Below are positions 8,299-17,782 of a DNA stretch of 49,444 nt, in pieces. The notes beneath the pieces were generated by a model. That model was not told the origin of the DNA and did no database searches. It saw only the letters and a list, made by a program, of their open reading frames with translations. A program made the translations under genes and the position numbers. The stretch is from the IMG/VR virus record IMGVR_UViG_3300046003_003454, positions 1 to 49,444 of that record; one strand, written 5' to 3'. Numbering within the stretch: the first letter of the stretch is position 1; every line of letters begins with the position of its first letter. Origin of the DNA: a virus.

Positions 8299-8961
8299 TT
8301 ACGATGCCGCTGCCCATTTTCCAATCGGACATGACGCTGATGCCAATTGTGTTTTTGTTTTCATAAAACATCCACATTTTTCACAACGAAACTGTTCGGT
8401 TTTTAAAAATTCACACGATTGACAAATTTTAAATCGGTTAAACGAAGCATCTGCGTCCAACAACACGGGTAATCCTGATGCGGCGTTTTTTCCCGAATGC
8501 CACATTTCTTTTGCAAAATTACGTGCTTGCTGAAACAACGACGGGAAATTTGATGTGTCTTCATTTTTAATCATGTTTTCCGTTGCTTCGTATTGTTGCT
8601 TAACAGATGGGTCATACGCTGCGTCCAAATATTCCTGTCCGTGCGTCATTTTTGTGGCTACTGCAATATCAATTTCTACATTCATTGCACGATTTGCGTG
8701 ACGCCAAAATAACGGTGTGTAATTTTTTGGTGCGAAATAATACACAGCTTGTGTTAGTGGTCGTGGGAACACCATATTATCTTCACTATAACAGATAGTA
8801 TGCACATGTACAGGATTTGCTTGATTTTGAATTTTTTCTTCTAAATCAGTTAAAAACATTCCTTTATACTGTTCGCATCCGTCTGCCAATATAATAGCCA
8901 ATACAGGATCAGTTGCTTCATCAATTGTTTTTTTTAAATCTAAAAATAATTCAGCGCTCAT
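8299..8961 (-). CDS. phage protein with C-terminal zinc ribbon
   Basis: 220 aa. The last ~40 residues contain CQSC, CEKCGC and a final CPIGKW: six Cys arranged as a zinc-ribbon-like module of a type often seen at the C-terminus of phage proteins of unknown role. The N-terminal ~180 residues (starting MSAELFLDLKK) are not recognised; they look globular, with VHVHTICYSED and FPRPLTQAVYYF segments. The ribosome-binding site AGAGG is well placed before the ATG at 8961. It sits between the collagen-like and tail-fibre genes and may be a regulator or assembly factor rather than a fibre. Confidence 0.7.
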   Translation of the reverse strand: MSAELFLDLKKTIDEATDPVLAIILADGCEQYKGMFLTDLEEKIQNQANPVHVHTICYSEDNMVFPRPLTQAVYYFAPKNYTPLFWRHANRAMNVEIDIAVATKMTHGQEYLDAAYDPSVKQQYEATENMIKNEDTSNFPSLFQQARNFAKEMWHSGKNAASGLPVLLDADASFNRFKICQSCEFLKTEQFRCEKCGCFMKTKTQLASASCPIGKWAAAS

Positions 8962-8969
8962 AAAACCTC

Positions 8970-9818
8970 TTAATCTTCCAATGAAAATGTGTACAGTGAT
9001 GCACTAACATCGGATGCTACTGATCCATTCGTTAGTGTATAATAAGTAATTGGTACTGCAGTTGTGTTTCCTAATAAATCATTTGCATTTCTTCCCACAA
9101 TAATAGGGGATAACGATGCAGTAGATGTAACATCCAAATATAAATCTGCGAGTATTCCCGATGATGATGACGGTTCTGTGTCAAATGACCGTGAATATTC
9201 TGTTAGTATATCTCTATAACTTTGACTCGCGTATAAACGCAATCGTATCGGACTTGTATTCGGTGTAACTTGTAATAATAGATATGTTCGTGGTGTAGGA
9301 ATACTTCCAGTTATACTAGATCCACTTGCCAATGATCCTGATATTAAAAATGTTTGTCGTGTTGTAATACCAGGTAAATTTGATATTAATGGATCTTCTA
9401 CAATAAATCTAACAAAATTAATCGAATTTATGCCAGTAAACGGTGTAGCACTCCCTGTGTCAACGGTATAATATATACTAGAACTTACTGGGTTGTCAAG
9501 GTTTGCCCCGAATAATGCTGGATTTAAATGAAATACATTTGTATTGTCCAAAGAAATATCAGATATTAATGCAATATCCTGCCCCATAACACTATATGAT
9601 ACAAATGGTCGTATTAATTCGGTTGGTTCATTTCTACTGTATTGATTTCCATATAATCGAACTCGACACGGTGTTGTTGTTTGTGCTTCTAATAATACAA
9701 ATGTACTTCCCACATCAAACGATCCTGTATATTGTGGTTTACTTCCTGATAAAGTTAGTACTACCGTATCTCGCTTGAGTCCCGTAGAACCCGCGTTTAA
9801 TTGTTCTTTTAATCCCAT
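8970..9818 (-). CDS. virion-associated protein made of two related domains
   Basis: 282 aa, not assigned to a family. It looks like a tandem duplication: residues about 40-70 (TFVLLEAQTTTPCRVRLYG, then a Tyr/Arg/Glu segment) match residues about 175-207 (TYLLLQVTPNTSPIRLRLYA, then SYRDILTEYSRSF). Each copy goes on with a Leu/Ile-rich beta segment and a stretch ending in YYT. The Ser/Thr-rich beta character and its place at the end of the fibre cluster suggest a fibre tip or adaptor. An AGAGG ribosome-binding site precedes the ATG. Confidence 0.65.
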   Translation of the reverse strand: MGLKEQLNAGSTGLKRDTVVLTLSGSKPQYTGSFDVGSTFVLLEAQTTTPCRVRLYGNQYSRNEPTELIRPFVSYSVMGQDIALISDISLDNTNVFHLNPALFGANLDNPVSSSIYYTVDTGSATPFTGINSINFVRFIVEDPLISNLPGITTRQTFLISGSLASGSSITGSIPTPRTYLLLQVTPNTSPIRLRLYASQSYRDILTEYSRSFDTEPSSSSGILADLYLDVTSTASLSPIIVGRNANDLLGNTTAVPITYYTLTNGSVASDVSASLYTFSLED

Positions 9819-9835
9819 GTTAGTATAACCTCTTA

Positions 9836-12394
9836 TTAAGTTGCGTATAAATTGGTTCCTACAGGAACTATCAATCGATATGCTGTTCCACTACCAGAAA
9901 CAATTCCTTGGAAGTTTGAACCCGAAGGAACAATATATTGTCCCGATATTGCCGCTACTGCTTGAGCTGAACTGGATACCGTTTCACCAGGCAAGAATGT
10001 CTTGACTTGGGTAGAACTAGATACAGTGTCCGCTGGTAATGCGTTGACTACACGAAGATTTGTGAAGTAAAGATTCGTTCCTTCGGTTAGATTTGTTGTG
10101 GTTGCTGTACCCAAGAAACTTCCTGAATGTACATTATCTGCGTTTAACTTAGTCTTAACTCGTGCATCGGTATAGTATAAGTTTGTTATACCCTCGGGTA
10201 AACCATCGGTATTTGTTGCCAATGTACCAGATACAACTAGTGCATAACTTGCCGTTAATGCTCGTGATGCAGTACCGAACGCGTTCCCTAAATCTACTTG
10301 ATTTGAACTGGATACTGTTCCTATCGGTAAGAAATTTATTATCTGATTTGAACTCGATACTGTATTTATCGGTAGTGCTGATATTACTCGTGGATTGGTA
10401 AAATATAAATTTGTACCTTCTATTAAATTAGTGGTGGTTGCCGTACCCAACGAACTTCCAGAATGTACTTCTTCTGCACTTAATTTTGTTTTAACTCTTG
10501 CATCAGTGTAATATAAGTTTGTAAATCCTTCCGACAAGTTATTCGTGGTTGCAGTACCCAAGAAACTACCAGAATGAACAGTATTATCTTTTAATATTTG
10601 TTCAACACCACTAGTAAATCCTGTTGTTGATGATGCCGTGACCTGACCAGAACTTGATATGGTTCCTGCTGGTAATTGTGCCGACGATGAAATAATTCCA
10701 GCAGGTAATGCAGTGCTTGAGATATTTGTTAATTGACTACCGTTACCTCTGAATGAACCCGTAAATGCACCGGAGATAGGTGAGCTTACCGCCGGTGAAC
10801 CTGATGGGCTTATCGATAACGCGCCACCAACATCGCTTAATGCCAATGTACCCAGATACAACGTTGACGCGGACAGATATAAACTTCTAAACTTTAATGT
10901 TGGTGAACCAAGATCATAAATATCAGTTATCGCTGGAACAATATGTCCCGATGAGGTCGTTGACCCCGTGATATATAATCCTGCTTCAATGTCTGTTCGT
11001 AATGTAGTAAAATCTACACGAATTGAACTAGAGGGTGTTCTATTATCTAAGTGATCGTCCCCAGTTGCAACAGGAATACGACCTGTTGTTAGTACTGGTT
11101 CGTTGCCGAGTGCTCCTGTATTTTTTGGTCCCGCCAACAATATTGCACTATTATAATCGGAACCACTTAAATTTTCATATATAAATTTGTGATTTAACCC
11201 ATCCCAATAAAGTGATGCAGTCGTCGGTGATATCGAACCAGAATCAATAATTTGTAACCCCGCAAATCGTAATAAATCGGTGGAGTTGACTATTATTTTA
11301 TTATCACCAACAATTAATTCCGATGCGCTAGTATAAACAATAGACGATGAACCTAATATATTTAAATTACCCGTAACGGTAACGGATCCTGACATAATTT
11401 GATTACCAACAAATGTATTGGACCCTGTGGTTGCTATTGTTGTAATACCGATAGTATTACGAACATCAATTTGACTTGATGCGGTGACCCATCCTGGTTG
11501 TTGTGCGGACGAGGACACCGTTCCAATAGGTAACGATTGCACCACTTGTGTTGATGATGATACTGTTCCCGCGGGCACACTGCTTGCCGACAATTGCATA
11601 GAGCTACTTACTGTTCCATCAGGCAAAAATACTTTTACTTGGGTTGACGATGATACCGTATTTGCTGGAAGATTTGCTACAACTTGTGCGGACGATGATA
11701 CGGTTCCCCCAACAGTTTTCAATGTTATTTTTGCATTGGGTGCGTCGGTGGATACGTCAATTCCCGTGGATCCTGTAATGAATATACCGGCGGTAATTGT
11801 AAATGTTTTGTTTCCATCCGTACCGAGTGTATTGACCGAAGGTTGTCCAGTGACCGATTGATAATTAATTTGTCCAGACGAACTCACCACCGCTTCTGCA
11901 CTCAACTTGGCTTTTACACGAGTGTCGGTGTAATATAAATTACCACTTTCAGAAATATCTGCCGTAGTTAGAGTTCTACTAGCACCCAAGGCTACAGAAG
12001 TTCCGTTAATAGTAATAGTGTTATTCGTTAACGCCGCGTTTGGAATACTACTTAATCCTGCACCACTTCCACTAAACGATCCCGATGTAAAAATAGTTGA
12101 TGATGCGGTTACTCCCGCGGGTGTAATAAATGTACCCGATATTGCCGCGGCCACTTGAGCAGAACTAGTTACCAATCCTACTGGTTTATTAAGAATATTT
12201 ACGAAATCTCGTGCATCATTGGTTAATTTTTCTTTTCCAATCGTTCCATCACCGAATGTAACTCCTCCGGGTAAACTACCAATTAATACACTTGCTGAGA
12301 TGGTTCCTGAGGTAATCGTTACAGGATCATTGAATACTAGGGTAGCACTACCAGTAGTAGCGCGGCGAATATCATTAACTTTTAGTATACTCAT
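9836..12394 (-). CDS. tail fibre protein, 852 aa, cassette type
   Basis: A long fibre built from repeats shared with other genes here: VSSS(A/T)Q(V/L), NLYYTDARVKTKL, HSGSFLGTATT and FTGSFRGNGSQL. The N-terminus (MSILKVNDIRRATTG) is its own. A central segment (TVTGNLNILGSSSIVYTSA, IVGDNKIIVN) parallels part of the 359-aa fibre gene at 27.1-28.2 kb. A motif around ITDIYDLGSPTLKFRSLYLS is typical of phage fibres with structured beta shafts. No lectin or enzymatic domain is evident. There is no strong ribosome-binding site, but a promoter-like box lies 31 bases upstream. Confidence 0.8.
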   Translation of the reverse strand: MSILKVNDIRRATTGSATLVFNDPVTITSGTISASVLIGSLPGGVTFGDGTIGKEKLTNDARDFVNILNKPVGLVTSSAQVAAAISGTFITPAGVTASSTIFTSGSFSGSGAGLSSIPNAALTNNTITINGTSVALGASRTLTTADISESGNLYYTDTRVKAKLSAEAVVSSSGQINYQSVTGQPSVNTLGTDGNKTFTITAGIFITGSTGIDVSTDAPNAKITLKTVGGTVSSSAQVVANLPANTVSSSTQVKVFLPDGTVSSSMQLSASSVPAGTVSSSTQVVQSLPIGTVSSSAQQPGWVTASSQIDVRNTIGITTIATTGSNTFVGNQIMSGSVTVTGNLNILGSSSIVYTSASELIVGDNKIIVNSTDLLRFAGLQIIDSGSISPTTASLYWDGLNHKFIYENLSGSDYNSAILLAGPKNTGALGNEPVLTTGRIPVATGDDHLDNRTPSSSIRVDFTTLRTDIEAGLYITGSTTSSGHIVPAITDIYDLGSPTLKFRSLYLSASTLYLGTLALSDVGGALSISPSGSPAVSSPISGAFTGSFRGNGSQLTNISSTALPAGIISSSAQLPAGTISSSGQVTASSTTGFTSGVEQILKDNTVHSGSFLGTATTNNLSEGFTNLYYTDARVKTKLSAEEVHSGSSLGTATTTNLIEGTNLYFTNPRVISALPINTVSSSNQIINFLPIGTVSSSNQVDLGNAFGTASRALTASYALVVSGTLATNTDGLPEGITNLYYTDARVKTKLNADNVHSGSFLGTATTTNLTEGTNLYFTNLRVVNALPADTVSSSTQVKTFLPGETVSSSAQAVAAISGQYIVPSGSNFQGIVSGSGTAYRLIVPVGTNLYAT

Positions 12395-12424
12395 AGTTTA
12401 CTCAAATGAAGTGTAGAATCCCTA

Positions 12425-12432
12425 TATAAATA
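12425..12432 (-). promoter_or_regulatory. late-promoter-like box
   Basis: The coding strand reads TATTTATA, 31 bases before the start of the 852-aa fibre gene and just after a terminator hairpin, the expected place for a new transcript. It is the reverse complement of the T4 late box TATAAATA. Confidence 0.4.
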
Positions 12433-12455
12433 TCAATTTTTATGGGAAGAAACAA

Positions 12456-12484
12456 AAAAGACACCATTAAAACAGGTGTCTTTT
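12456..12484 (-). terminator. hairpin terminator
   Basis: A 10-bp perfect stem (AAAAGACACC / GGTGTCTTTT) with a 9-base loop. On the minus strand it continues into TTTTGTTTC, giving a U-rich tail. It ends the transcript that includes the 1198-aa adhesin gene and the 86-aa gene. The A/T flanks make it usable in both directions. Confidence 0.75.
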
Positions 12485-12510
12485 ATGTATTTTTATTTAC
12501 TATCAGTATT

Positions 12511-12564
12511 TTAATTGATTTGACCAGAACTAGATACTGCATTCGTTAATTTCGTCGTTGCCAT
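12511..12564 (-). pseudogene. 17-codon remnant of a tail-fibre gene
   Basis: An ATG three bases after the stop of the 86-aa gene opens a frame reading MATTKLTNAVSSSGQIN before TAA. The first seven residues match the start of the 168-aa fibre at 17.8-18.3 kb (MATTKLTG), and the end matches the VSSSGQIN cassette found inside several fibres. It therefore looks like the two ends of a fibre gene joined by an internal deletion, right before a terminator. It may also be translated as a tiny peptide. Confidence 0.6.
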
Positions 12565-12567
12565 GTA

Positions 12568-12828
12568 TTATCCTTCTATTGGTGGTTCGGAATTAGTTAT
12601 ATTTCCCGATTCCGTTTCTGTATCTACTATGTTGTCTGTAACCGGTGGTATTTCGGTAGGTGGTGTTGTATTGGCAATCAATGTACTTACTTGTATTTCT
12701 AATTGATCATTTTTTGTTTGTACATCTTGCACCATAACATATAAATCTATTAACGCACCCTCGATGCGAGACAATGTGTTCATAATTTGTTCATTCGGTT
12801 CATTTGAGGGACTTAGATATCGACTCAT
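12568..12828 (-). CDS. small hypothetical protein, 86 aa
   Basis: Not recognised. Residues 10-50 (MNTLSRIEGALIDLYVMV and on) look like a helical, possibly coiled-coil segment. The C-terminal 35 residues are Pro/Thr/Glu-rich and probably disordered. It starts two bases after the stop of the 1198-aa adhesin gene, so it is cotranscribed with it. It might be a small assembly or capping factor for that adhesin; only position supports this. Confidence 0.6.
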   Translation of the reverse strand: MSRYLSPSNEPNEQIMNTLSRIEGALIDLYVMVQDVQTKNDQLEIQVSTLIANTTPPTEIPPVTDNIVDTETESGNITNSEPPIEG

Positions 12829-12830
12829 AA

Positions 12831-15800
12831 TTAATTACTCTTTTCAAATCCAGTGATGTTGATTGATACTGGGGTTGATGCGGAAATTTGTAAACTAATA
12901 CCCGCACCCAAGACTTCACCCTTACGACTTAAAATACTACCACTCGTAGTTAATACCGTTCCAAATTCCAAATATTCACTTTGTGGTGGTCCACTTGATG
13001 CCGTTACTGGGGTGATTGCTCCCGATGGAATAATACGATATACTTTTCCGTTATCGGATGCGATATAGGAGTGGAGTGATGTAACTACAGAACTGCTAAC
13101 AAAATTCACCACATTCCATTTTTCTAAATTACCAAATGCTATACGATTATAATCGGGGAGTACGGTAAAGTTTTGTAAATTTGCCGTATAACTTGCACTC
13201 ATATTTTGATCAAAGAATCTATATGTTAAGTCACTTAATTTAACATAAGTAGAAATTTCTGTTGGGAGTCCTGTGTTTGCAACGGTCCAATTATATCCTG
13301 TATCAGTGGATACGGAGACACGACCCGATCCTGATTCTGCGAAAATAATAACACCCGTGCTACCCGATACTTCATAGAATCCACGAGCAATGCCAAGCAA
13401 TTTGGTATTTCCAACAATATATTCTGCTGATGCGGTTGGAAAATAACTTGTTAAGGCAAGATTCGATGCACTAAAATGTGCTGATCCTGTTCGCGATACT
13501 GCTGGACTGGCGGCGGCCTGTCCTCCAAGACGGGACCAAAAGTTGGTAGTAGATGGTATAACTGCTCCACGAATCCCCAATACATTAGAGGATCCACGAG
13601 AATATAGGAAATTCACAGGATTAGCAGTTCCTCCACTGACAATTAGATTTGCGGTGACATCACTGCCGCTTGCCACTGCTCGCCACGGAGCATCAAAAAA
13701 TTGCACAATAATAGAACTAGTAAATGTTCCATTTACATTCGCCGGATATCCAAAAAAATCACTCAGAGTAGCATAATCTATATCAGGAAAATTATGTTGT
13801 CGTAATAATCTAACTTGTGCAGATCCTGTTAAATTGGTGGATACCAACAATGGCAACAATCCCGACGCGGATTCTGCTGCGTACGCGAGGCCCGCGCCCA
13901 CGAACGGCACACCCAGAGCAAATGGTAGGATATTATATGGTGTGTTTGCCGACGCTGATATTCTACTGATTATATTAAATGTTTGTATTGATGATGCTTG
14001 ATCATCTCGTGCATATGCTCGATTAAGTGTTCGACCCACTACAAAATCATTATTATGTAATGTAACAAATACATCATCCAACGGACGATCACCGTTACCA
14101 CCGATCGACGCGGACCAATATACAGAAAATTTAGCGTTACTACCATCCATCCACGGACTACTAGCGTTAAATGGTAAATAATCAAATATGGTATCTTTTG
14201 GTGCACCACTCGCGGTGGATACAGAATGTAAGAAATATTTTCCACTACTTTGCGACGGGGTTGTTAATAACATGGGGTATGGGTTATGACCGGCGACGAG
14301 CATGCTGCGCGCGGGTATTAGTACACTGGAAGTTACTACCCCCAATCCCCCACTCGTAAATGTGGACAAAAATGCGGACGATGAATAGGTAGCTTTGGGT
14401 ATAACTACCATACTAACATGTCTACTTGCGGATGTTGGATTGGTGTAATTAAAATACGGCATTTGTACATATCGAATAATATGTGTATGCTCGTCGATAC
14501 TTTGTGGTCCACCCATTGTACTCTTTATAAATGGTGTTCGTGCGACCGGTCCGCCGGCGACCACGTTGGTGCCACCGAGTGGACCTTTGTTCATAAAAAA
14601 TAATGCAGATCCTTCTGGATTAATAGCATTCGTATAATTACCATTTGCATATGCAGTAAACGGTGTTACATCCAAATCCCCACTATATGTGGTCGGGGTC
14701 GCGTTACCAGTTCCAATACTGGCGGTCACATATGTATACGGGGTATTACTTAAAATGTCAAACATTTTATTTTGTCTACCGATAGCCACTACCGAACCTG
14801 ACGGATTTACATTACCACCCGGGAATCCATTCACTTTAATTAATCCGTGTATTTTTCTTACTCGTGGCATACTCGTTGCTACAATCATCCCTTCGTGAAT
14901 TACACCTGTAACGTTACCTGGACTAGTTGTTAACGTGGTTGGCGGGGCGGTGCCGGCACTGGAACTATACGCAAACGGTCGTGCAGATATTTTAGCTATG
15001 TTTGAGGTAGTTGCAACAGGTAAAGTAATTTGTGTAGCAAATGGTGGATTCGTTGCGGTAACTAGATTACTTGTGCTAGGGCTACGAATAATAATTGATT
15101 GCGATACCGGTGAACTGGCCGATACAGGAGTTTTTGTTAATGTGATATTTCCAGCATTTGTTTGAATTGCCGGCACCACCGCGATTAATGGTCCCGTAGT
15201 TACTACTTCTGTTGCGAGTGTACTGGGGTTCACGAAATAAATTTGAGAACCTGCTACCAAGGTAAATGTATTATTATATTCGACCGCATCAGTTATTCGT
15301 GCGTTTGCACCACTGGGTTGTACGGTAATCCATTGCGATCCTGTTAAATATGAGAACACATTAGCACTTGCCGTATTTGCGGGCGCGTACAGATTAATAT
15401 CTCGGGTAGGTAGATATGTTAATAAAAAGTTACCATTGGTACTATTAACAATGTTCCCTGCACCTGATATACTTGCAGATCCCCATGTGGTTAAATTAGA
15501 TGACGATAACACACCATGTGTTGATCCAATGTACCAACTGTTTAATACCGGCGGTACCCAATCAATTGTATAAAATACACCTGACGCAGAGGGTTGACTG
15601 AATGCGGGGGTGGTTAATGATGCTGTAGCGTTTGATGACGTAAATACAGTACTTAACGATGCGGATACAGCAACAAATGCATAGATACTGGATGTGGGAT
15701 TATAATCCACATCTAAGAAATCACCACTTGCCAATGTAAACGATTGCCAATCAGAATCACGAACCGCATAACTACCGCTGTTGGTTAAAATAAAATGGAT

Positions 15801-16427
15801 ACCATCAATATATTTAATACGGCGATATGAACCAGAAATATTAGCAGGTAATGGTTGTGATGTAGGTTCTTGGAATTGCCAATACCAATAATCTCGTGCC
15901 AACGATTGACTTAATCGTGGATATACCGTGTTAAATACCATACCACGAACACCGATTGCGACATGTTCTTTTCGAGATGTGGAGATTGGGGCAACGGGCA
16001 TAAATGGAAAAATGGTACCACTTACAGGAACAATAACTTCACGGAAACTACTACTTTCCAGTCGCTCCCCGTGGCTAGTATAATTATAATCATATTGAGC
16101 TAATGTATACGATTGTGTTACTATTGCCAGAGATGACCCAGATAAATTGGTCATTACCATTGTTTCAATATTTGCATTAATATCAAATACTTCTTGTAGT
16201 GTAAATCCAACCGTTGACGAGGTAGTACCACCAATAAGACTACCACTCACGCCTGCATATGATCCTGATGTTGCAATTACACTAATTCGTGCGGTTGATG
16301 GTACCGCGGTAGTGGTGTTAACCACATTAATATTAGCAACCGCAGTTTTCCCCGCAGGAACTGTGTAGATTTGTGTCCATGTGTTGGATGCGGTGACCGC
16401 AACACTAGCTAATCTTCCATCTGGCAT
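12831..16427 (-). CDS. large adhesin or tail-spike protein, 1198 aa
   Basis: The largest gene in the window. The N-terminus (TWTQIYTVPAGKTAVANINV) is a beta domain common at the start of phage virion proteins. The middle is rich in short beta strands with propeller-like phrases (HFILTNSGSYAVRDSDW, WYIGSTHGVLSSSNLTTW). At residues 1040-1047 STDTGYNW is an exact Asp-box (SxDxGxxW), the signature of BNR/sialidase-type propellers. No catalytic arginine triad can be claimed. It probably binds cell-surface glycans. It lacks the VSSSxQ cassettes of its neighbours, so it has a different origin. Upstream bases 16446-16466 resemble the leader of the 852-aa gene. Confidence 0.75.
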   Translation of the reverse strand: MPDGRLASVAVTASNTWTQIYTVPAGKTAVANINVVNTTTAVPSTARISVIATSGSYAGVSGSLIGGTTSSTVGFTLQEVFDINANIETMVMTNLSGSSLAIVTQSYTLAQYDYNYTSHGERLESSSFREVIVPVSGTIFPFMPVAPISTSRKEHVAIGVRGMVFNTVYPRLSQSLARDYWYWQFQEPTSQPLPANISGSYRRIKYIDGIHFILTNSGSYAVRDSDWQSFTLASGDFLDVDYNPTSSIYAFVAVSASLSTVFTSSNATASLTTPAFSQPSASGVFYTIDWVPPVLNSWYIGSTHGVLSSSNLTTWGSASISGAGNIVNSTNGNFLLTYLPTRDINLYAPANTASANVFSYLTGSQWITVQPSGANARITDAVEYNNTFTLVAGSQIYFVNPSTLATEVVTTGPLIAVVPAIQTNAGNITLTKTPVSASSPVSQSIIIRSPSTSNLVTATNPPFATQITLPVATTSNIAKISARPFAYSSSAGTAPPTTLTTSPGNVTGVIHEGMIVATSMPRVRKIHGLIKVNGFPGGNVNPSGSVVAIGRQNKMFDILSNTPYTYVTASIGTGNATPTTYSGDLDVTPFTAYANGNYTNAINPEGSALFFMNKGPLGGTNVVAGGPVARTPFIKSTMGGPQSIDEHTHIIRYVQMPYFNYTNPTSASRHVSMVVIPKATYSSSAFLSTFTSGGLGVVTSSVLIPARSMLVAGHNPYPMLLTTPSQSSGKYFLHSVSTASGAPKDTIFDYLPFNASSPWMDGSNAKFSVYWSASIGGNGDRPLDDVFVTLHNNDFVVGRTLNRAYARDDQASSIQTFNIISRISASANTPYNILPFALGVPFVGAGLAYAAESASGLLPLLVSTNLTGSAQVRLLRQHNFPDIDYATLSDFFGYPANVNGTFTSSIIVQFFDAPWRAVASGSDVTANLIVSGGTANPVNFLYSRGSSNVLGIRGAVIPSTTNFWSRLGGQAAASPAVSRTGSAHFSASNLALTSYFPTASAEYIVGNTKLLGIARGFYEVSGSTGVIIFAESGSGRVSVSTDTGYNWTVANTGLPTEISTYVKLSDLTYRFFDQNMSASYTANLQNFTVLPDYNRIAFGNLEKWNVVNFVSSSVVTSLHSYIASDNGKVYRIIPSGAITPVTASSGPPQSEYLEFGTVLTTSGSILSRKGEVLGAGISLQISASTPVSINITGFEKSN

Positions 16428-16472
16428 AATAATCCTCTAGTAGTTATTTCCTATATACATATCAATATAGAA

Positions 16473-17114
16473 TTATAAATTTCCGTAAAATAGTAATTCT
16501 GCGTTCGTTATGACCCCAGTTCCGGTAAACGACCCTGTAAACGAACCCGTGAATGGATCTGTTAAACTATTAAATTGTGTTGATGACGAAATTGTTCCCG
16601 CTGCTGCTCCTCCGGCAGATGCTACATACGAAGCAGTCAGTGCAAATGATGCCGAGGTACCAGTTAACGCATTAAATTGTGCAGAACTACTAACAACATC
16701 AGATAATTTATTCGTAATAGTATTATAATCAATCTGACTTGATGCGGTTATCCATCCTGGAAATTGTCCAGAACTGGATACCGTGCCCACTGGTAAGAAT
16801 GGTGCAACTTGGGTAGATGATGACACCACACCCGCAAGTTGTCCTTGAATTGTAGAATTAATTGCGTACGAACTCGTTGCTGTATTTAATGCAGTAAGTG
16901 ATACTTGTTGTGTCGCATCTACAGTGGCTAAGGATGAGCTAAATGTTGAATACCCCGTAGTTGCAGTAATATCAACTTGACCAGAACTCGATACCGTACC
17001 CACGGGTAACGAAGTCGCAAGTTGTGCGGACGCAGAAATTACCCCACCACCTAATGCGGTAGCTGGAATACTTCCACTACGAATTAATTGTCCAGGTAAT
17101 CGGGTTTGTGTCAT
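16473..17114 (-). CDS. short tail fibre, SGSIPATALGGG N-terminal type
   Basis: 213 aa. The N-terminal module (MTQTRLPGQLIRSGSIPATA, then LGGGVISAS) is shared with the 168-aa and 510-aa fibres and is presumably the attachment end. The rest is VSSSGQVDITATTGYSTF, the NTITNKLSDVVSSSAQFNAL cassette and FTGSFTGSFTG repeats, ending without a distinct tip (ELLFYGNL). Its leader (GTAACGAGATAAACTG before ATG) is nearly identical to that of the 168-aa fibre gene, indicating a duplication that included the translation start region. Confidence 0.75.
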   Translation of the reverse strand: MTQTRLPGQLIRSGSIPATALGGGVISASAQLATSLPVGTVSSSGQVDITATTGYSTFSSSLATVDATQQVSLTALNTATSSYAINSTIQGQLAGVVSSSTQVAPFLPVGTVSSSGQFPGWITASSQIDYNTITNKLSDVVSSSAQFNALTGTSASFALTASYVASAGGAAAGTISSSTQFNSLTDPFTGSFTGSFTGTGVITNAELLFYGNL

Positions 17115-17188
17115 CAGTTTATCTCGTTACAATTTCTGTAGGTGGTGATATTATACTAAATTCTATTGGCATTATATTATTTATTTAA

Positions 17189-17779
17189 TTAAAATCCGTT
17201 TGTTGTAGGATTGTAAAAAACTAAACCTGTTACATTTGTTGTTTTTGGTATAGTTGGAGTTTGGTAGTTGAAACTAAACACATCACCACCACCTATTTCA
17301 CCAAATTGCATTCTAATTGGATAATAAGTTCCTGCTGTTAATGAAACTGTGGCACTTCGTTCCGTATTACCATGTGCTCCACCATTATTTATATTAGCAT
17401 TAGCAGTAGTAAATCCCGATAATGCATTTGCTCCAATCCATAAATACGAACCATCATCACTTGATATATAAAGTGTATATGTTTCTGTTGTTGTTGGTTT
17501 AAAATATCCTAACCACTGTACACTAAAATTAGAACCATCATCCGAACTTGGTTCACTAATAGTAGTAGTTTGTACAGAAGTTGCCGGATTTGCTCCATAA
17601 GTAGTTGGTGTTGCCGTTGCAAAAAATGATGGGGTTTCATTATGATATCCTGCATAAGTTGTTTTATATAACCCCGCATTATAATTGGTTGGTTGCCATA
17701 CAATATTATTATTCAAATATGCTATTGTTGCAGTATTTCCATTAAATCGTATATTAGTTGCATCTCCAAATACTGGCAT
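17189..17779 (-). CDS. PA14-domain fibre protein
   Basis: 196 aa. Residues about 35-165 form a PA14/GLEYA-like beta-barrel: VQWLGYFKPTTTETYTLYI, then SSDDGSYLWIGANALSG and SLTAGTYYPIRMQFGEIGGG. The SSDDG aspartates match the calcium/sugar-binding pair of the family. PA14 domains bind glycans in adhesins and glycosidases. It starts three bases after the 168-aa fibre stop, so the pair may form one fibre (shaft plus receptor-binding head) from two genes. The N-terminus (MPVFGDATNIRFNGNTATIA) is a short beta segment. Confidence 0.8.
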   Translation of the reverse strand: MPVFGDATNIRFNGNTATIAYLNNNIVWQPTNYNAGLYKTTYAGYHNETPSFFATATPTTYGANPATSVQTTTISEPSSDDGSNFSVQWLGYFKPTTTETYTLYISSDDGSYLWIGANALSGFTTANANINNGGAHGNTERSATVSLTAGTYYPIRMQFGEIGGGDVFSFNYQTPTIPKTTNVTGLVFYNPTTNGF

Positions 17780-17782
17780 AAC

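Noticed and set aside
11484-11861. Plus-strand frame of 125 codons with DDDTV repeats, and similar ones opposite other fibres
   Set aside because: These are mirror images of the VSSSxQV repeats on the coding strand.
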